NCBI GenBank assembly: GCA_002842755.1
Contig: PHDU01000025.1
Coordinates: forward strand, 1-43,784
Source: Bacteroidetes bacterium HGW-Bacteroidetes-1
GTDB taxonomy: Bacteria; Bacteroidota; Bacteroidia; Bacteroidales; F082
DNA: 43,784 bases
Reading direction: 5' to 3'
The notes beneath the pieces are model-generated. The model saw only the letters and a list, made by a program, of their open reading frames with translations. It searched no databases and was not told the DNA's origin. Shown piece after piece: positions 35,227 through 43,784 of the stretch (within the stretch, counting starts at the first letter, position 1; the number at the start of each line of letters is the position of its first letter). The translations under genes were made by a program, and so were the position numbers.

Positions 35227-37923
35227 TCAAAACGGAAGTTCCATTTGAAGCGGCCCATCAAAACTGTTTTTGTCCGGTTTTCCGTTGCTTGTTTCTGATT
35301 CTTTAATGTCTTTTGAAGGTCCATCAGGTATTTCATTTACGCTGACTATCTCCAAAGATTCTATTTCACCTGCTTCATCCAAATCTTCATCTGACATTTC
35401 TGGAATAAGTGGTTTAAGAATCACTATATTTTGTATAATATGATTTGAAAGACGCTTGCCTTTCGCTTTGTATCCCTTAACTACAATAAAATCAGCTACA
35501 AGTATTTCTTCATCTTCAGGTTTCCTGCCTTTTTCATTTTCTTCAAATGAAAGTTTCAGACGTGGAAGTTGATCAAACAAAACAAAGAGGAACTTCGATT
35601 GAGGATGTTCGCCAATCATTGAAAAGCGTTTATTTAATGGGGTGTCCTCATCAATCTGAAAACGTTTAAGATATTGCAAACCTGTTTCACCTTCAATATA
35701 AACCACAGAAAAAACTTCATCCGGATCATATTTTCTTAAAATAGTCATGTCGTCATCAAAGTGAGTAGAAAGCTCATAACCTGTAAGCTTAAAATCGCCA
35801 TTGCTCAATATCAACATCAGATGATCGTCCCCCATAAAATCGCCAACAAACTCACCACGCCCATCGGTATTGAGGCGCTTTACTGTTTCATCATACCAGA
35901 TAGTTCGTGCCCCTAAGGTTGAAACACCATTCTCACGTTTAGAAATGAGCTTGATTGGATTTTTGGTCAGGATATTACCTTTCGACCCTCTTCCTTTAAT
36001 GGTCAGGGTTGCAAAATCAAATTCAAAATTTGTTTTCTTTAGTTTTGGCTTTGGTCGAAGCAAAACTTTAATTATTTCTGCCTCACCATTTGGATTTGCA
36101 GTAAAATAGAACACTTTTGAATCTTCCTTGCCAGCTGTAAGATCGTATTCTTTGTCACGTGTCACCCCTAAAACAGAAAAACGTTTGATGAACCAGGGTC
36201 CTTTACGTCCATCCCGATAAACCATATTATATACAGTACGGTCATCATTTTTTCTGAAAATATCAATATGGATGATATTTTCACCAACAAAAGATTTTGC
36301 AGAAACTTTAGTTACAAGAAAAGTGCCGTTTTCCCTAAATACAATCATGTCATCAATATCAGAGCACTCACAAACAAACTCATCCTTTTTAAGCGAGAAA
36401 CCTGCAAAACCCTCATTTTTGTTAACATAAAGCTTTTCATTGTTAGCTGCAACGGAAGAAGCCTGGATGTTATCAAAGCTTCGAAGTTCAGTTCTTCTTT
36501 CGTGGCCTTGTCCGTATTTCTTCTTGATTTGTTTGAAAAAATTGATTGCGTAATCTGTCAGGTGTTCCAAATGATTTTTCACTTCTTCTATTTCATCTTC
36601 AACACCTTTAATATATTCATCAGCTTTAAATGCATTGAATTTTGAAATTCTTTTGATCTTGATTTCCGTAAGTCGGATAATATCATCTCTGGTAACTTCT
36701 CGATGCAACAATGAGATAAAAGGCTTAAGACCGATCGCAATGGTTTCAATTACATCCTCCCAGGTTTCGCTTTGCTCTATATCGTGATAAATACGTTTTT
36801 CAATGAATATTTTTTCAAGAGACGAATAATGCCAATCAGACTCCAATTCTTCCAATCTTATTTCCAACTCCTTACCCAAGAGCATTTTAGTTCGTTCAGC
36901 ATTGTATCTCAGGATATTTTTCATCCCTAAAAATGCTGGTTTTCCATCCATAATAACACAGGAGTTGGGAGAAACAGCAACTTCACATTGGGTAAAAGCA
37001 TACAGTGCATCAATGGTCTGGTCAGGGGATACACCCGGAGTGAGTTGAATGACAATTTCAACGTTTTGAGCCGTGTTGTCATCAATCTTCCTTATTTTTA
37101 TCTTTCCCTTATCATTGGCAGCAATAACAGAATCTATAAGACTCCCGGTGGTTGTAGAAAAAGGTATTTCATTAATGATTAAAGTTTTCTTATCTAACTG
37201 TGTAATTCTTGCGCGGATGCGAACCCTTCCACCACGCAATCCATCGTTGTATTTTGATACATCAGCTAGACCTCCTGTAAGAAAATCAGGATACAATTCA
37301 AAGTCTTTTCCATTCAGGTGATCAATGGACGCATCGATGAGTTCATTGAAATTATGAGGCAAGATTTTTGATGCAAGTCCTACGGCTATTCCCTCAACAC
37401 CTTGAACCAGCAACAATGGAAACTTAACGGGTAGTGTAATGGGTTCTTTGTTTCGTCCGTCGTAGGATAATTTCCATTCCGTAATTTTCGGATTAAACAC
37501 AACATCCATCGCAAATTTCGACAGACGTGCTTCAATGTACCGTGCTGCAGCTGCACTATCACCAGTGAGAATATTTCCCCAATTTCCTTGCGTATCAACA
37601 GCAAGTTCTTTTTGTCCTAATTGCACCAACGCATCTCCGATAGAAGCATCACCATGAGGGTGATACTGCATGGTGTGACCAATAATATTTGCGACTTTAT
37701 TGTACCTTCCGTCATCAAGTTGTTTCATTGCATGAAACAAACGTCGCTGAACAGGCTTTAAACCATCGTTTATGTCAGGAACTGCACGTTCGAGAATTAC
37801 ATAAGAAGCGTAATCAAGAAACCAGTTCTCGTACATACCACTTAACTGAACAGTTCTATATTGTTCTTTCTGGCCTTGAGCTATAGGCATACCATCCCGA
37901 TTCAATTCTTCACTCTGAGACAT
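35227..37923 (-). CDS. parC: DNA topoisomerase IV subunit A
   Basis: Type IIA topoisomerase breakage-rejoining subunit that decatenates chromosomes with ParE. 898 residues. The catalytic segment has ERAVPDINDGLKPVQRRLF, the HPHGDASIGDALV loop and the active-site Tyr in DSAAAARYIEARLS. I call ParC and not GyrA because the N-terminal sequence and the acidic tail look like the Bacteroidota topoisomerase IV form and the GyrA box (QRRGGKG-type) is not seen. The C-terminal domain ends in a charged linker and the terminal residues QMELPF, which resemble a hexameric sliding-clamp-binding motif. parE is not adjacent; a BatA-domain gene lies 25 bases upstream on the same strand. Confidence 0.9.
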   Translation of the reverse strand: MSQSEELNRDGMPIAQGQKEQYRTVQLSGMYENWFLDYASYVILERAVPDINDGLKPVQRRLFHAMKQLDDGRYNKVANIIGHTMQYHPHGDASIGDALVQLGQKELAVDTQGNWGNILTGDSAAAARYIEARLSKFAMDVVFNPKITEWKLSYDGRNKEPITLPVKFPLLLVQGVEGIAVGLASKILPHNFNELIDASIDHLNGKDFELYPDFLTGGLADVSKYNDGLRGGRVRIRARITQLDKKTLIINEIPFSTTTGSLIDSVIAANDKGKIKIRKIDDNTAQNVEIVIQLTPGVSPDQTIDALYAFTQCEVAVSPNSCVIMDGKPAFLGMKNILRYNAERTKMLLGKELEIRLEELESDWHYSSLEKIFIEKRIYHDIEQSETWEDVIETIAIGLKPFISLLHREVTRDDIIRLTEIKIKRISKFNAFKADEYIKGVEDEIEEVKNHLEHLTDYAINFFKQIKKKYGQGHERRTELRSFDNIQASSVAANNEKLYVNKNEGFAGFSLKKDEFVCECSDIDDMIVFRENGTFLVTKVSAKSFVGENIIHIDIFRKNDDRTVYNMVYRDGRKGPWFIKRFSVLGVTRDKEYDLTAGKEDSKVFYFTANPNGEAEIIKVLLRPKPKLKKTNFEFDFATLTIKGRGSKGNILTKNPIKLISKRENGVSTLGARTIWYDETVKRLNTDGRGEFVGDFMGDDHLMLILSNGDFKLTGYELSTHFDDDMTILRKYDPDEVFSVVYIEGETGLQYLKRFQIDEDTPLNKRFSMIGEHPQSKFLFVLFDQLPRLKLSFEENEKGRKPEDEEILVADFIVVKGYKAKGKRLSNHIIQNIVILKPLIPEMSDEDLDEAGEIESLEIVSVNEIPDGPSKDIKESETSNGKPDKNSFDGPLQMELPF

Positions 37924-37948
37924 TTTTCTTTTTCATTCATTCGGTTAA

Positions 37949-39985
37949 TTATTTCCAAAATCGAAGTATTAATATTTCAGTAAGGAGCAAAATAAGCACC
38001 ATCCAGATGAAATATTTAAACCACTGCTGACCTGCAACGATTTGATTTAATGCATCTTTCATTTCGGATACAGTCATTTCAACGACATCAACAGATTTAA
38101 ACTTTCTCACGTCTATGTCTTCTTTGAGTTCACCTTTACTATAAAACGACATAACAGATTCGCTGCGATCCTGATTCCATGTAAGTATCTGAACCAGACT
38201 ATCTGCGGCAAATAAGCCGTAATGTCCTGCAGTAGGCACTACATTATGGATAATGAGATCTTGCCGATTATTGTTATCACGATGCTCAGGTATCATTTCA
38301 AAATCGGTACTTAGCGAACGTATCTTATTCAGATTCGATTCTTCCTGACGTAAAAAAGGAGAAACGATGGTAACTGTTTTTCCCATTGAATAGTATAAAG
38401 TGTTTGAGCGGGTGCTCATTAGTAACATTCTATACAGAACGGGAACAAAAAGACTATTTTGCTGAAAATCGGTCCATTCTGTATTAAAAGGAGTTGAGAA
38501 AGCATATGTTTTTCCAATACCAGATTCGTTGAGAACGAGAAAAGGGTCTCCATTAAGCAATTTAATTAAACTCTTGGTTAACGACCGTCCCTCTATAAGA
38601 ATTGGATAATGTTTGAATACCGTTGGAAAGTCAGCATTTTCCGGAATTTTAACAAAAACATTCTGAAACAAAGGATGATTTTCTTCCAATATTGAAACAC
38701 GTGTCAAAGCTGTATCAGAATCAAAAAAAGTAATGCCATAATTGGCTGAAAGGCTATTATAGGCTGATGAATTATTTTGACCTGGTATCAATACAAGACT
38801 TCCTCCGCGATCAACAAATTGTGACAGTTCCTGTTGTAAGCCTGATGGAATATCTTCTAACTCAGCAATAAAAATAAGATCAAAAGTGGATAGTGATTGA
38901 TAATCAAGTCGTTGACGCTGCTGTGTCTGATATATGACAAGATCATCACCTTCAAAAAACAATTTTAGCCACTGATTCTCTTGTTTTTCATAAATTTCTA
39001 AAACATTTACTTTTGATCGTATTTCAAAAGAAAAGAACAATTCATCGTCAAATACAATCGGAAAGTCCTGAATTAATAAGCTTGCTTCATGAAAACCCGC
39101 GAGAGGAGTATTAAACTGTAACCTTGATTCTACACTACTTTCAGGTTGTATATCCACATTTGTAACGGCTTTTTGTTGACCATTTATATCTAACCTGACA
39201 GGTATGCCTATGGCTTTATCAGATCCGCCATTAACAATGCGAACTACAATTTCTGAGCTCGAACCAGTTTGTAAAATAGGTGACTCAAACCAGCAACTAT
39301 CAATGTAAATATTGTTTTGATCTGATGCCTTTGAAGGTATCAAAAAAAGATTTAAACTGCTGTCGGCAGGGACCTCTTTAAGATTTGCAGACGACTTTTG
39401 AAAATCAGAAAATGCAAACAACATGCGATCGCTAAAGTTCTCAAGTCTTGGAATAGTTTTATTTCTTTTTAAAACATCACCTATTTTTATTGGAGGAGCT
39501 CCACTCTGTACCTTCTCAACTTCCTGAACAAATTCATTTGGACTTAATGGCCGCTGATGATTAGGAAGAAAATCGTTGGTGAGAAGAACATACCTGCTAT
39601 TCATTCCGAATGATTTGGTGAGTGTAATGGCTTTACGTTTCGCTTCATCGAGAAGCGTCATTTCAGCCCCTCTTAACTGCATACTCATTGAATTATCAAG
39701 ATACACTGAAACAAGATTTTCATTTTCAACTGAGATATTATTGTCGGAAGGCAAGTAAGGGCGGGCAAAAGCCAGAACCAAGGCTAAAATGGCTAACATA
39801 CGCAACATAAGCACAATAAGGTGCTTCAACCGATTGATGCGATTTGTTTGCTCCTGAAGGTTCTTAAGTAATTCAATATTACTAAAAAGCATTACCTTGT
39901 GCTTCCGAAAATTGAATAAATGAACAATAATCGGAATACTTAAGGCAAAAAGCCACCAAAACATATTTGGATTCTGAAAACTCAT
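37949..39985 (-). CDS. BatA N-terminal domain membrane protein with VWA-like region
   Basis: 678 residues. MFWWLFALSIPIIVHLFNFRKHK followed by NLQEQTNRINRLKHLIVLMLRMLAILALVLAFARPYLP is the BatA (aerotolerance) N-terminal domain: two membrane spans around a cytoplasmic loop. Next comes a von Willebrand A-like region with a MIDAS-type DNSMSM near 92-97. The middle (about 330-560) looks like the GATase-type fold that follows in this family (FDLIFIAELEDIPSGLQQELSQFVDRGGSLVLIPG). A single span near the C terminus (WFKYFIWMVLILLLTEILIL) closes the protein. Its role in the envelope is unknown. It may be cotranscribed with parC, 25 bases downstream. Confidence 0.85.
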   Translation of the reverse strand: MSFQNPNMFWWLFALSIPIIVHLFNFRKHKVMLFSNIELLKNLQEQTNRINRLKHLIVLMLRMLAILALVLAFARPYLPSDNNISVENENLVSVYLDNSMSMQLRGAEMTLLDEAKRKAITLTKSFGMNSRYVLLTNDFLPNHQRPLSPNEFVQEVEKVQSGAPPIKIGDVLKRNKTIPRLENFSDRMLFAFSDFQKSSANLKEVPADSSLNLFLIPSKASDQNNIYIDSCWFESPILQTGSSSEIVVRIVNGGSDKAIGIPVRLDINGQQKAVTNVDIQPESSVESRLQFNTPLAGFHEASLLIQDFPIVFDDELFFSFEIRSKVNVLEIYEKQENQWLKLFFEGDDLVIYQTQQRQRLDYQSLSTFDLIFIAELEDIPSGLQQELSQFVDRGGSLVLIPGQNNSSAYNSLSANYGITFFDSDTALTRVSILEENHPLFQNVFVKIPENADFPTVFKHYPILIEGRSLTKSLIKLLNGDPFLVLNESGIGKTYAFSTPFNTEWTDFQQNSLFVPVLYRMLLMSTRSNTLYYSMGKTVTIVSPFLRQEESNLNKIRSLSTDFEMIPEHRDNNNRQDLIIHNVVPTAGHYGLFAADSLVQILTWNQDRSESVMSFYSKGELKEDIDVRKFKSVDVVEMTVSEMKDALNQIVAGQQWFKYFIWMVLILLLTEILILRFWK

Positions 39986-40004
39986 ATTTTTGGGTTATTG
40001 TCGG

Positions 40005-40012
40005 CAAAAGTA
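40005..40012 (-). promoter_or_regulatory. candidate -7 element (TACTTTTG) for the BatA-parC pair
   Basis: TACTTTTG on the minus strand fits the consensus, 19 bases before the BatA-domain gene's ATG. No -33 TTTG is found at the right distance. Confidence 0.35.
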
Positions 40013-40060
40013 ATGATTTCGGAGCAGATGGAAAGTCTGAACTATCATACAGTTTTCAAC

Positions 40061-40090
40061 AAAAAAAACCGCCCTGTGGCAGAGCGGTTT
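40061..40090 (-). terminator. intrinsic terminator of gdhA
   Basis: On the minus strand AAACCGCTCTG (40090-40080), loop CCA, then CAGGGCGGTTT (40076-40066) makes an 11-bp stem with one G-T wobble, followed by five more T (40065-40061). It lies 23 bases past the gdhA stop. Confidence 0.88.
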
Positions 40091-40112
40091 ATAATTGATA
40101 CTTAGAATCACT

Positions 40113-41450
40113 TTATATCACACCTTGATCAAGCATGGCATTGGCAACTTTCAGGAAACCAGCAATATTGGCACCTTTTACATAGTCAACATAACCATCT
40201 TCGCGCTTACCGTGTTTCACACAGGCAGCGTGAATGTTACGCATGATTTGATGCAGTTTCTGATCAACTTCCTCACGATCCCAATTGTATTTAAGGGAAT
40301 TCTGAGACATTTCAAGACCCGAAGTGGCAACGCCACCGGCATTAACAGCTTTGCCAGGTCCGAACAGCATCTTGTGATGGAGGAATACTTCAACAGCTTC
40401 AGGTGTTGAAGGCATATTGGCGCCCTCAGCTACACAAATACATCCATTATTTACAAGGTTTTCTGCATCTGTTTTTGCCAATTCATTTTGAGTAGCACAC
40501 GGCAGAGCAACATCACATTTAACTTCCCACGGACGTTTCCCTGCAACAAATTGTGCACTTGGGAATTCAAGTGAATATGGCTTTACGATATCCTGATTAG
40601 AAGCGCGAAGCTCAAGCAGGTATTGAATTTTTTCGCCAGATATACCATCCGGGTCATAAATGTATCCATCAGGACCTGAAATGGTGACAACTTTACCGCC
40701 CAGTTCAGCTATTTTGCTTATAGCACCCCAGGTAACGTTACCAAATCCTGAAACAGTAACCGTTTTACCTTCAAAAGTAAGACCGCGTGTCGCAAGCATT
40801 TCTTGTGCAAAATATACTGCTCCAAATCCTGTAGCTTCGGGACGAACCAATGAACCACCCCAATTGAGGCCTTTTCCGGTTAGCACACCTACATGTTCTC
40901 TTGTAAGTTTTTTGTACATGCCAAATAAGTAACCTATCTCTTTACCACCAACACCAATGTCGCCGGCAGGAACATCAGTTTCCGGCCCAATCATTCTCCA
41001 AAGTTCAAGCATAAAAGATTGGCAGAAACGCATAATTTCAGCATCGGATTTGCCTTTTGCATCAAAGTCGGATCCTCCTTTACCACCACCCATTGGTAGT
41101 GTTGTAAGGCTGTTTTTGAAAATTTGCTCAAAACCAAGAAATTTCAAGATACTTAAATTTACACTGGGGTGAAAGCGCAAGCCTCCTTTATAAGGTCCAA
41201 TGGCATTGTTAAACTGAATGCGATAGCCCAGATTTACATGCACCTTGCCATTATCGTCAACCCATGGCACTTTAAATGTAAGAATTCTGTCTGGTTCAAC
41301 CAAACGCTCAATAATTCCTTTTGCTTCAAACTGTGGATTCTGGTTGACAACTTCTTCAATTGACTCCAGCACTTCGCGCACAGCCTGTAAATACTCTAAT
41401 TCTCCCGGATGTTTTTTTTCCAGGTCATTCATGATTTTTTCCAGATTCAT
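40113..41450 (-). CDS. gdhA: glutamate dehydrogenase, NADP-type family
   Basis: Interconverts 2-oxoglutarate plus ammonium and glutamate. 445 residues, the length of the hexameric small GDH (GDH-I). The substrate site is visible in GPYKGGLRFHPSVN (Lys89) and PMGGGKGGSDFD (catalytic Lys124); the dinucleotide fold has TVSGFGNVTWGAI; LPCATQNEL and CVAEGANMPSTPEA follow. The C terminus GANIAGFLKVANAMLDQGVI is typical. Cofactor choice (NADP or both) cannot be proved by eye. It is a single-gene unit with its own promoter and terminator. Confidence 0.97.
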   Translation of the reverse strand: MNLEKIMNDLEKKHPGELEYLQAVREVLESIEEVVNQNPQFEAKGIIERLVEPDRILTFKVPWVDDNGKVHVNLGYRIQFNNAIGPYKGGLRFHPSVNLSILKFLGFEQIFKNSLTTLPMGGGKGGSDFDAKGKSDAEIMRFCQSFMLELWRMIGPETDVPAGDIGVGGKEIGYLFGMYKKLTREHVGVLTGKGLNWGGSLVRPEATGFGAVYFAQEMLATRGLTFEGKTVTVSGFGNVTWGAISKIAELGGKVVTISGPDGYIYDPDGISGEKIQYLLELRASNQDIVKPYSLEFPSAQFVAGKRPWEVKCDVALPCATQNELAKTDAENLVNNGCICVAEGANMPSTPEAVEVFLHHKMLFGPGKAVNAGGVATSGLEMSQNSLKYNWDREEVDQKLHQIMRNIHAACVKHGKREDGYVDYVKGANIAGFLKVANAMLDQGVI

Positions 41451-41519
41451 AGTCGTGGATTTAAATAATTATTGTGTCAATGTTTGTTAACTAATAACAT
41501 TGTTAATTTCTTAACAGGG

Positions 41520-41552
41520 CAAAATTACTGCTTTTCTATTGAACTAAACAAA
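41520..41552 (-). promoter_or_regulatory. gdhA promoter
   Basis: On the minus strand TTTG (41552-41549), a 21-base spacer and TAATTTTG (41527-41520) fit the Bacteroidota consensus, with a leader of about 60 bases before the ATG at 41450. Confidence 0.6.
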
Positions 41553-41780
41553 TAATATGAAGGAATTTTTTGCTTTTTGATTAAAGTGAAATGAGTCTAA
41601 ATAAGAAGAATGCAAACGTTTGTTGAATATACAAGGTGCTTAAGTAAACCAATGGAATAATTCTGAATTAAGCTACAAAGAAAAGTTGCGGTTATACTAA
41701 TCTTTACTCAACTATGTACAGGTTATTTTTTTTGATTATTACAATTTAGAGAGTGTTAACACAATCATAGCGTAAGCAAT

Positions 41781-41824
41781 ATTGCTGACATGTATTTTAT
41801 TCATTTAATTTTGCCTTATATTTG
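41781..41824 (+). promoter_or_regulatory. candidate promoter(s) of the 7TM kinase gene
   Basis: ATTG (41781-41784), a 21-base spacer and TAATTTTG (41806-41813) fit the Bacteroidota promoter form. A second -7 candidate, TATATTTG at 41817-41824, has no matching -33. The ATG is at 41845. Confidence 0.45.
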
Positions 41825-41844
41825 TTGCATCACAACATTGCATA

Positions 41845-43623
41845 ATGATTCTATTTTTTCAGTCCTTAAAACCGAATATATTGGCTTTAGCATTAATAAT
41901 GCCGGCAGCAGTTTCTTTTCTGCTTGCTTTGGAAGCATGGCGTCCACGTTATGCACCTCGGGGTCGTGTTTTTACTCTCCTCATGCTGGCAGTTGGCATT
42001 TGGTCAGCCGCCTATGGTTTTGAGCTGGCGAGTATAACAAAGCAAGCCATGTTATTTTGGCTAAAAGTTGAATATATTGCTATTCCCTATATTTCAGTTT
42101 TGATGCTTTTGGTTGTGATGCAATTTGCCGGCCTTAATTCAAGCCTACGGTCTAAGCAGATCAGTTTTTTGCTTATCATTCCTGTGATTACAATGTTTCT
42201 CAGCATAACGCATGAATACCATGCTCTTTATTATAAAGGTGTTGAACTGAATACCTCAGGTAAAATTCCATTACTAGAGTTGTCAATTGGTCCTTGGTAT
42301 TATGTTCACGTCATTTATTCCTACCTGATAATTTTTTATTCAGTCGTTTTATTGTCTCGGAAATTATATTATCAGCGATCGCTTTTCCGCAATCAATTGC
42401 TTTTTATGCTTCTTTCAGTGCTTATTCCTTTGATCACTTTCACAATTTATTTTGCGGGTTTAATGCCAGTTAAAAATATTGATCCAACTCCTTTTGCTTT
42501 TGCCGTATCGGGTCTGTTTATGTCGGTCAGTATTTTAAAGTTCCACATGTTTGATCTGATGCCCATTGCTCGTGAACATATTTTCAGAAGTATGGGTGAT
42601 GGTTTGGTTGTGATTGACAATAAACATCGTTTGGTTGAATCTAATCCAATAGCCCTGAAAATGTTTGGATGGACAAAAATTCCTTATGGTGCAAATGTTG
42701 ATATTTTATGGCATGATATTCCTGACCTTATCAATTTATGCACTGAAGTTGATCAAACTGGCATTGAATTCAATATACAATTTCAATATTCAGACAGATT
42801 TTTTATTGCTTCATCCTCAAATATACTTAACCATAAAAAGTCATTTGTTGGGAAACTGCTTATAATTCATGATGTCACCCATCGTCATCTTTTGCAGGAA
42901 ACCATCCGGCAAAGTGAAGAAAAACTACGGATGCTTAATGCTGAAAAGGATAAGCTGTTTTCAATCATCGCACACGACCTTAGGGGTCCAATTGGTGCAT
43001 TTTCAAAGTTAACTGAACTGTTTGTTACTGAAGCTGATATGACGCCTGAAGAAATGAAGGAAATTGCAAAGGACATGAACAACTCGGCACAATCACTTCA
43101 GGGTCTGCTCGATAATCTGTTAAATTGGTCGCGCATGCAACGTGATGATGTTGTTATTCAAAAGCAAAATGTTGAGATCAAACAACTTGTTGATCGTGTT
43201 TTTGAATTACTCAAAGAACCAATTATTAAAAAGTCTCTCTTTGTAAAAAATCTAATTTCTGAAACTTTGATCGTTGTTGCAGATGAAAATATGATTCATA
43301 CTGTGATGCGTAACCTTGTCTCCAATGCTGTAAAATTTACACCAAAAGGTGGAAATATTGTAATTCAAGGTAAGTTGTCGGAAGACGGAACAGCAACGAT
43401 CAGCGTTCGTGATACGGGAATTGGAATGCCAATGGAAATTGTTGAGAATCTCTATCGTTTTGATAAAAAAACCGGACGACTTGGAACGGATGGAGAATCG
43501 AGTTCTGGGCTTGGATTGGTGCTTTGTAAAGATTTTATTGAAAAAAATGATGGGAAACTTCATGTTGAAAGTGAAGAGGGGAAAGGCTCAATCTTCTCTT
43601 TTAACTTGCCTCTTGCTAATTAA
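41845..43623 (+). CDS. 7TM sensor histidine kinase with PAS domain, no receiver
   Basis: 592 residues. Seven membrane spans in residues 10-235 match the histidine-kinase N-terminal 7TM module (EAWRPRYAPRGRVFTLLML, then LFWLKVEYIAIPYISVLMLL with the usual VEYI core). A PAS domain spans about 243-345 (FRSMGDGLVVIDNKHRLVESNPIALKMFGW). The HisKA box is DKLFSIIAHDLRGPIGAFSK with His377; the ATPase domain has NLVSNAVKFTPKGG, DTGIGMP and SSGLGLVLCKDF. No receiver domain is attached and no response regulator is seen before the right edge. Its core resembles that of the 15985-17394 kinase. It is divergent from gdhA; a role in nitrogen sensing is only suggested by position. Confidence 0.92.
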   Translation: MILFFQSLKPNILALALIMPAAVSFLLALEAWRPRYAPRGRVFTLLMLAVGIWSAAYGFELASITKQAMLFWLKVEYIAIPYISVLMLLVVMQFAGLNSSLRSKQISFLLIIPVITMFLSITHEYHALYYKGVELNTSGKIPLLELSIGPWYYVHVIYSYLIIFYSVVLLSRKLYYQRSLFRNQLLFMLLSVLIPLITFTIYFAGLMPVKNIDPTPFAFAVSGLFMSVSILKFHMFDLMPIAREHIFRSMGDGLVVIDNKHRLVESNPIALKMFGWTKIPYGANVDILWHDIPDLINLCTEVDQTGIEFNIQFQYSDRFFIASSSNILNHKKSFVGKLLIIHDVTHRHLLQETIRQSEEKLRMLNAEKDKLFSIIAHDLRGPIGAFSKLTELFVTEADMTPEEMKEIAKDMNNSAQSLQGLLDNLLNWSRMQRDDVVIQKQNVEIKQLVDRVFELLKEPIIKKSLFVKNLISETLIVVADENMIHTVMRNLVSNAVKFTPKGGNIVIQGKLSEDGTATISVRDTGIGMPMEIVENLYRFDKKTGRLGTDGESSSGLGLVLCKDFIEKNDGKLHVESEEGKGSIFSFNLPLAN

Positions 43624-43748
43624 CAGCGTAATTTTTTACGTGAGATCATTTACTGGCCCTACAGGTTAAAGTTAACAGACATAAATTTTGGTTCTGTTTA
43701 ATATTAATGTGGGATTTTGTATCTTAGCGCAATAATTAGAAATGAGTC

Positions 43749-43784
43749 ATGGATACTAAACAGATATTAGCCGGCTTAAGCCCT
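43749..43784 (+). CDS. start of a gene cut by the window edge
   Basis: ATG at 43749 opens MDTKQILAGLSP, which runs off the right edge. TATCTTAG at 43720-43727, close to a Bacteroidota -7 element, lies 21 bases upstream and supports a real gene start. Twelve residues are too few to name it. An earlier ATG at 43742 in another frame stops after five codons. Confidence 0.4.
   Translation, partial: MDTKQILAGLSP

Larger units (their letters stand above)
41451..41844. other. divergent intergenic region between gdhA and the 7TM kinase gene
   Basis: The 394 bases hold the gdhA promoter (41520-41552) and candidate kinase-gene promoter elements (41781-41824). The 230 AT-rich bases between them contain no ORF, RNA or repeat that I can support. 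Confidence 0.6.

Noticed and set aside
36268-36645. 125-codon plus-strand frame
   Set aside because: Antisense to the coding region of parC; composition typical of a shadow frame.
1-43784. Mobile elements, CRISPR arrays, prophage or defence island
   Set aside because: No transposase, integrase, terminal repeats, regular direct repeats or phage genes were seen; nearly every gene is a recognisable core or signalling gene.

Overview
The window is an AT-rich stretch of a chromosome from the phylum Bacteroidota; the order cannot be fixed by eye. Support comes from a protein with a type IX secretion (Por) C-terminal sorting domain, promoter-like sites of the Bacteroidota form TTTG-N(18-21)-TAnnTTTG in front of several genes, a BatA-type membrane protein, a DUF5522 mini-protein, an M49 peptidase of the short-spaced type I associate with Bacteroides, and many hybrid histidine kinases. 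I see no rRNA, tRNA, CRISPR, insertion sequence, phage or integrase. This looks like core chromosome with a dense signalling block.

Layout. 1-2634: the tail of a YwqK/MORN-like reading frame, a secreted DUF2271 + T9SS-sorting protein (-), a DUF1648 membrane protein (+) and an NlpE-like lipoprotein (+). 2702-10490: a complete tryptophan operon on the minus strand, trpL-trpE-trpG-trpD-trpC-trpF-trpB-trpA-aroF, with overlapping or near-touching junctions except a 150-base trpG-trpD gap. Its 5' end holds a promoter, a 19-codon leader peptide with three consecutive Trp codons and a strong intrinsic terminator before trpE: a classical-looking ribosome-mediated attenuator, absent from a plain ORF list. 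10654-21212: a five-gene minus-strand signalling operon (hybrid kinase, plain kinase, TorF/Gcw_chp-type outer-membrane protein, CHASE4 hybrid kinase, PAS hybrid kinase) with a near-consensus promoter and no DNA-binding response regulator.

21497-23479: dipeptidyl-peptidase III (M49). 23528-30638 (-): a tightly packed run lrp - GT-C-like membrane protein - DUF5522 mini-protein - soluble hybrid kinase - recQ - 3-methyladenine DNA glycosylase. 30800-31999 (+): a Cys/Met-metabolism PLP enzyme divergent from lrp, with a repeated ATTATAA motif between them. 32060-34942 (-): glycine dehydrogenase gcvP, sharing a bidirectional terminator with the PLP gene. 35227-39985 (-): topoisomerase IV subunit A and a BatA-domain protein. 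40113-41450 (-): glutamate dehydrogenase. 41845-43623 (+): a 7TM histidine kinase. From 43749: the first codons of another gene.

How the parts relate: the trp operon carries all tryptophan-specific enzymes plus its own DAHP synthase, so commitment of carbon to the aromatic pathway and the Trp branch are probably regulated together by Trp-tRNA charging. The window holds six histidine kinases, four of them hybrids. Two pairs look like paralogues that share catalytic cores but have different sensors. The amino-acid genes near lrp (PLP lyase, gcvP) suggest a small amino-acid catabolism neighbourhood, but co-regulation there is inference.
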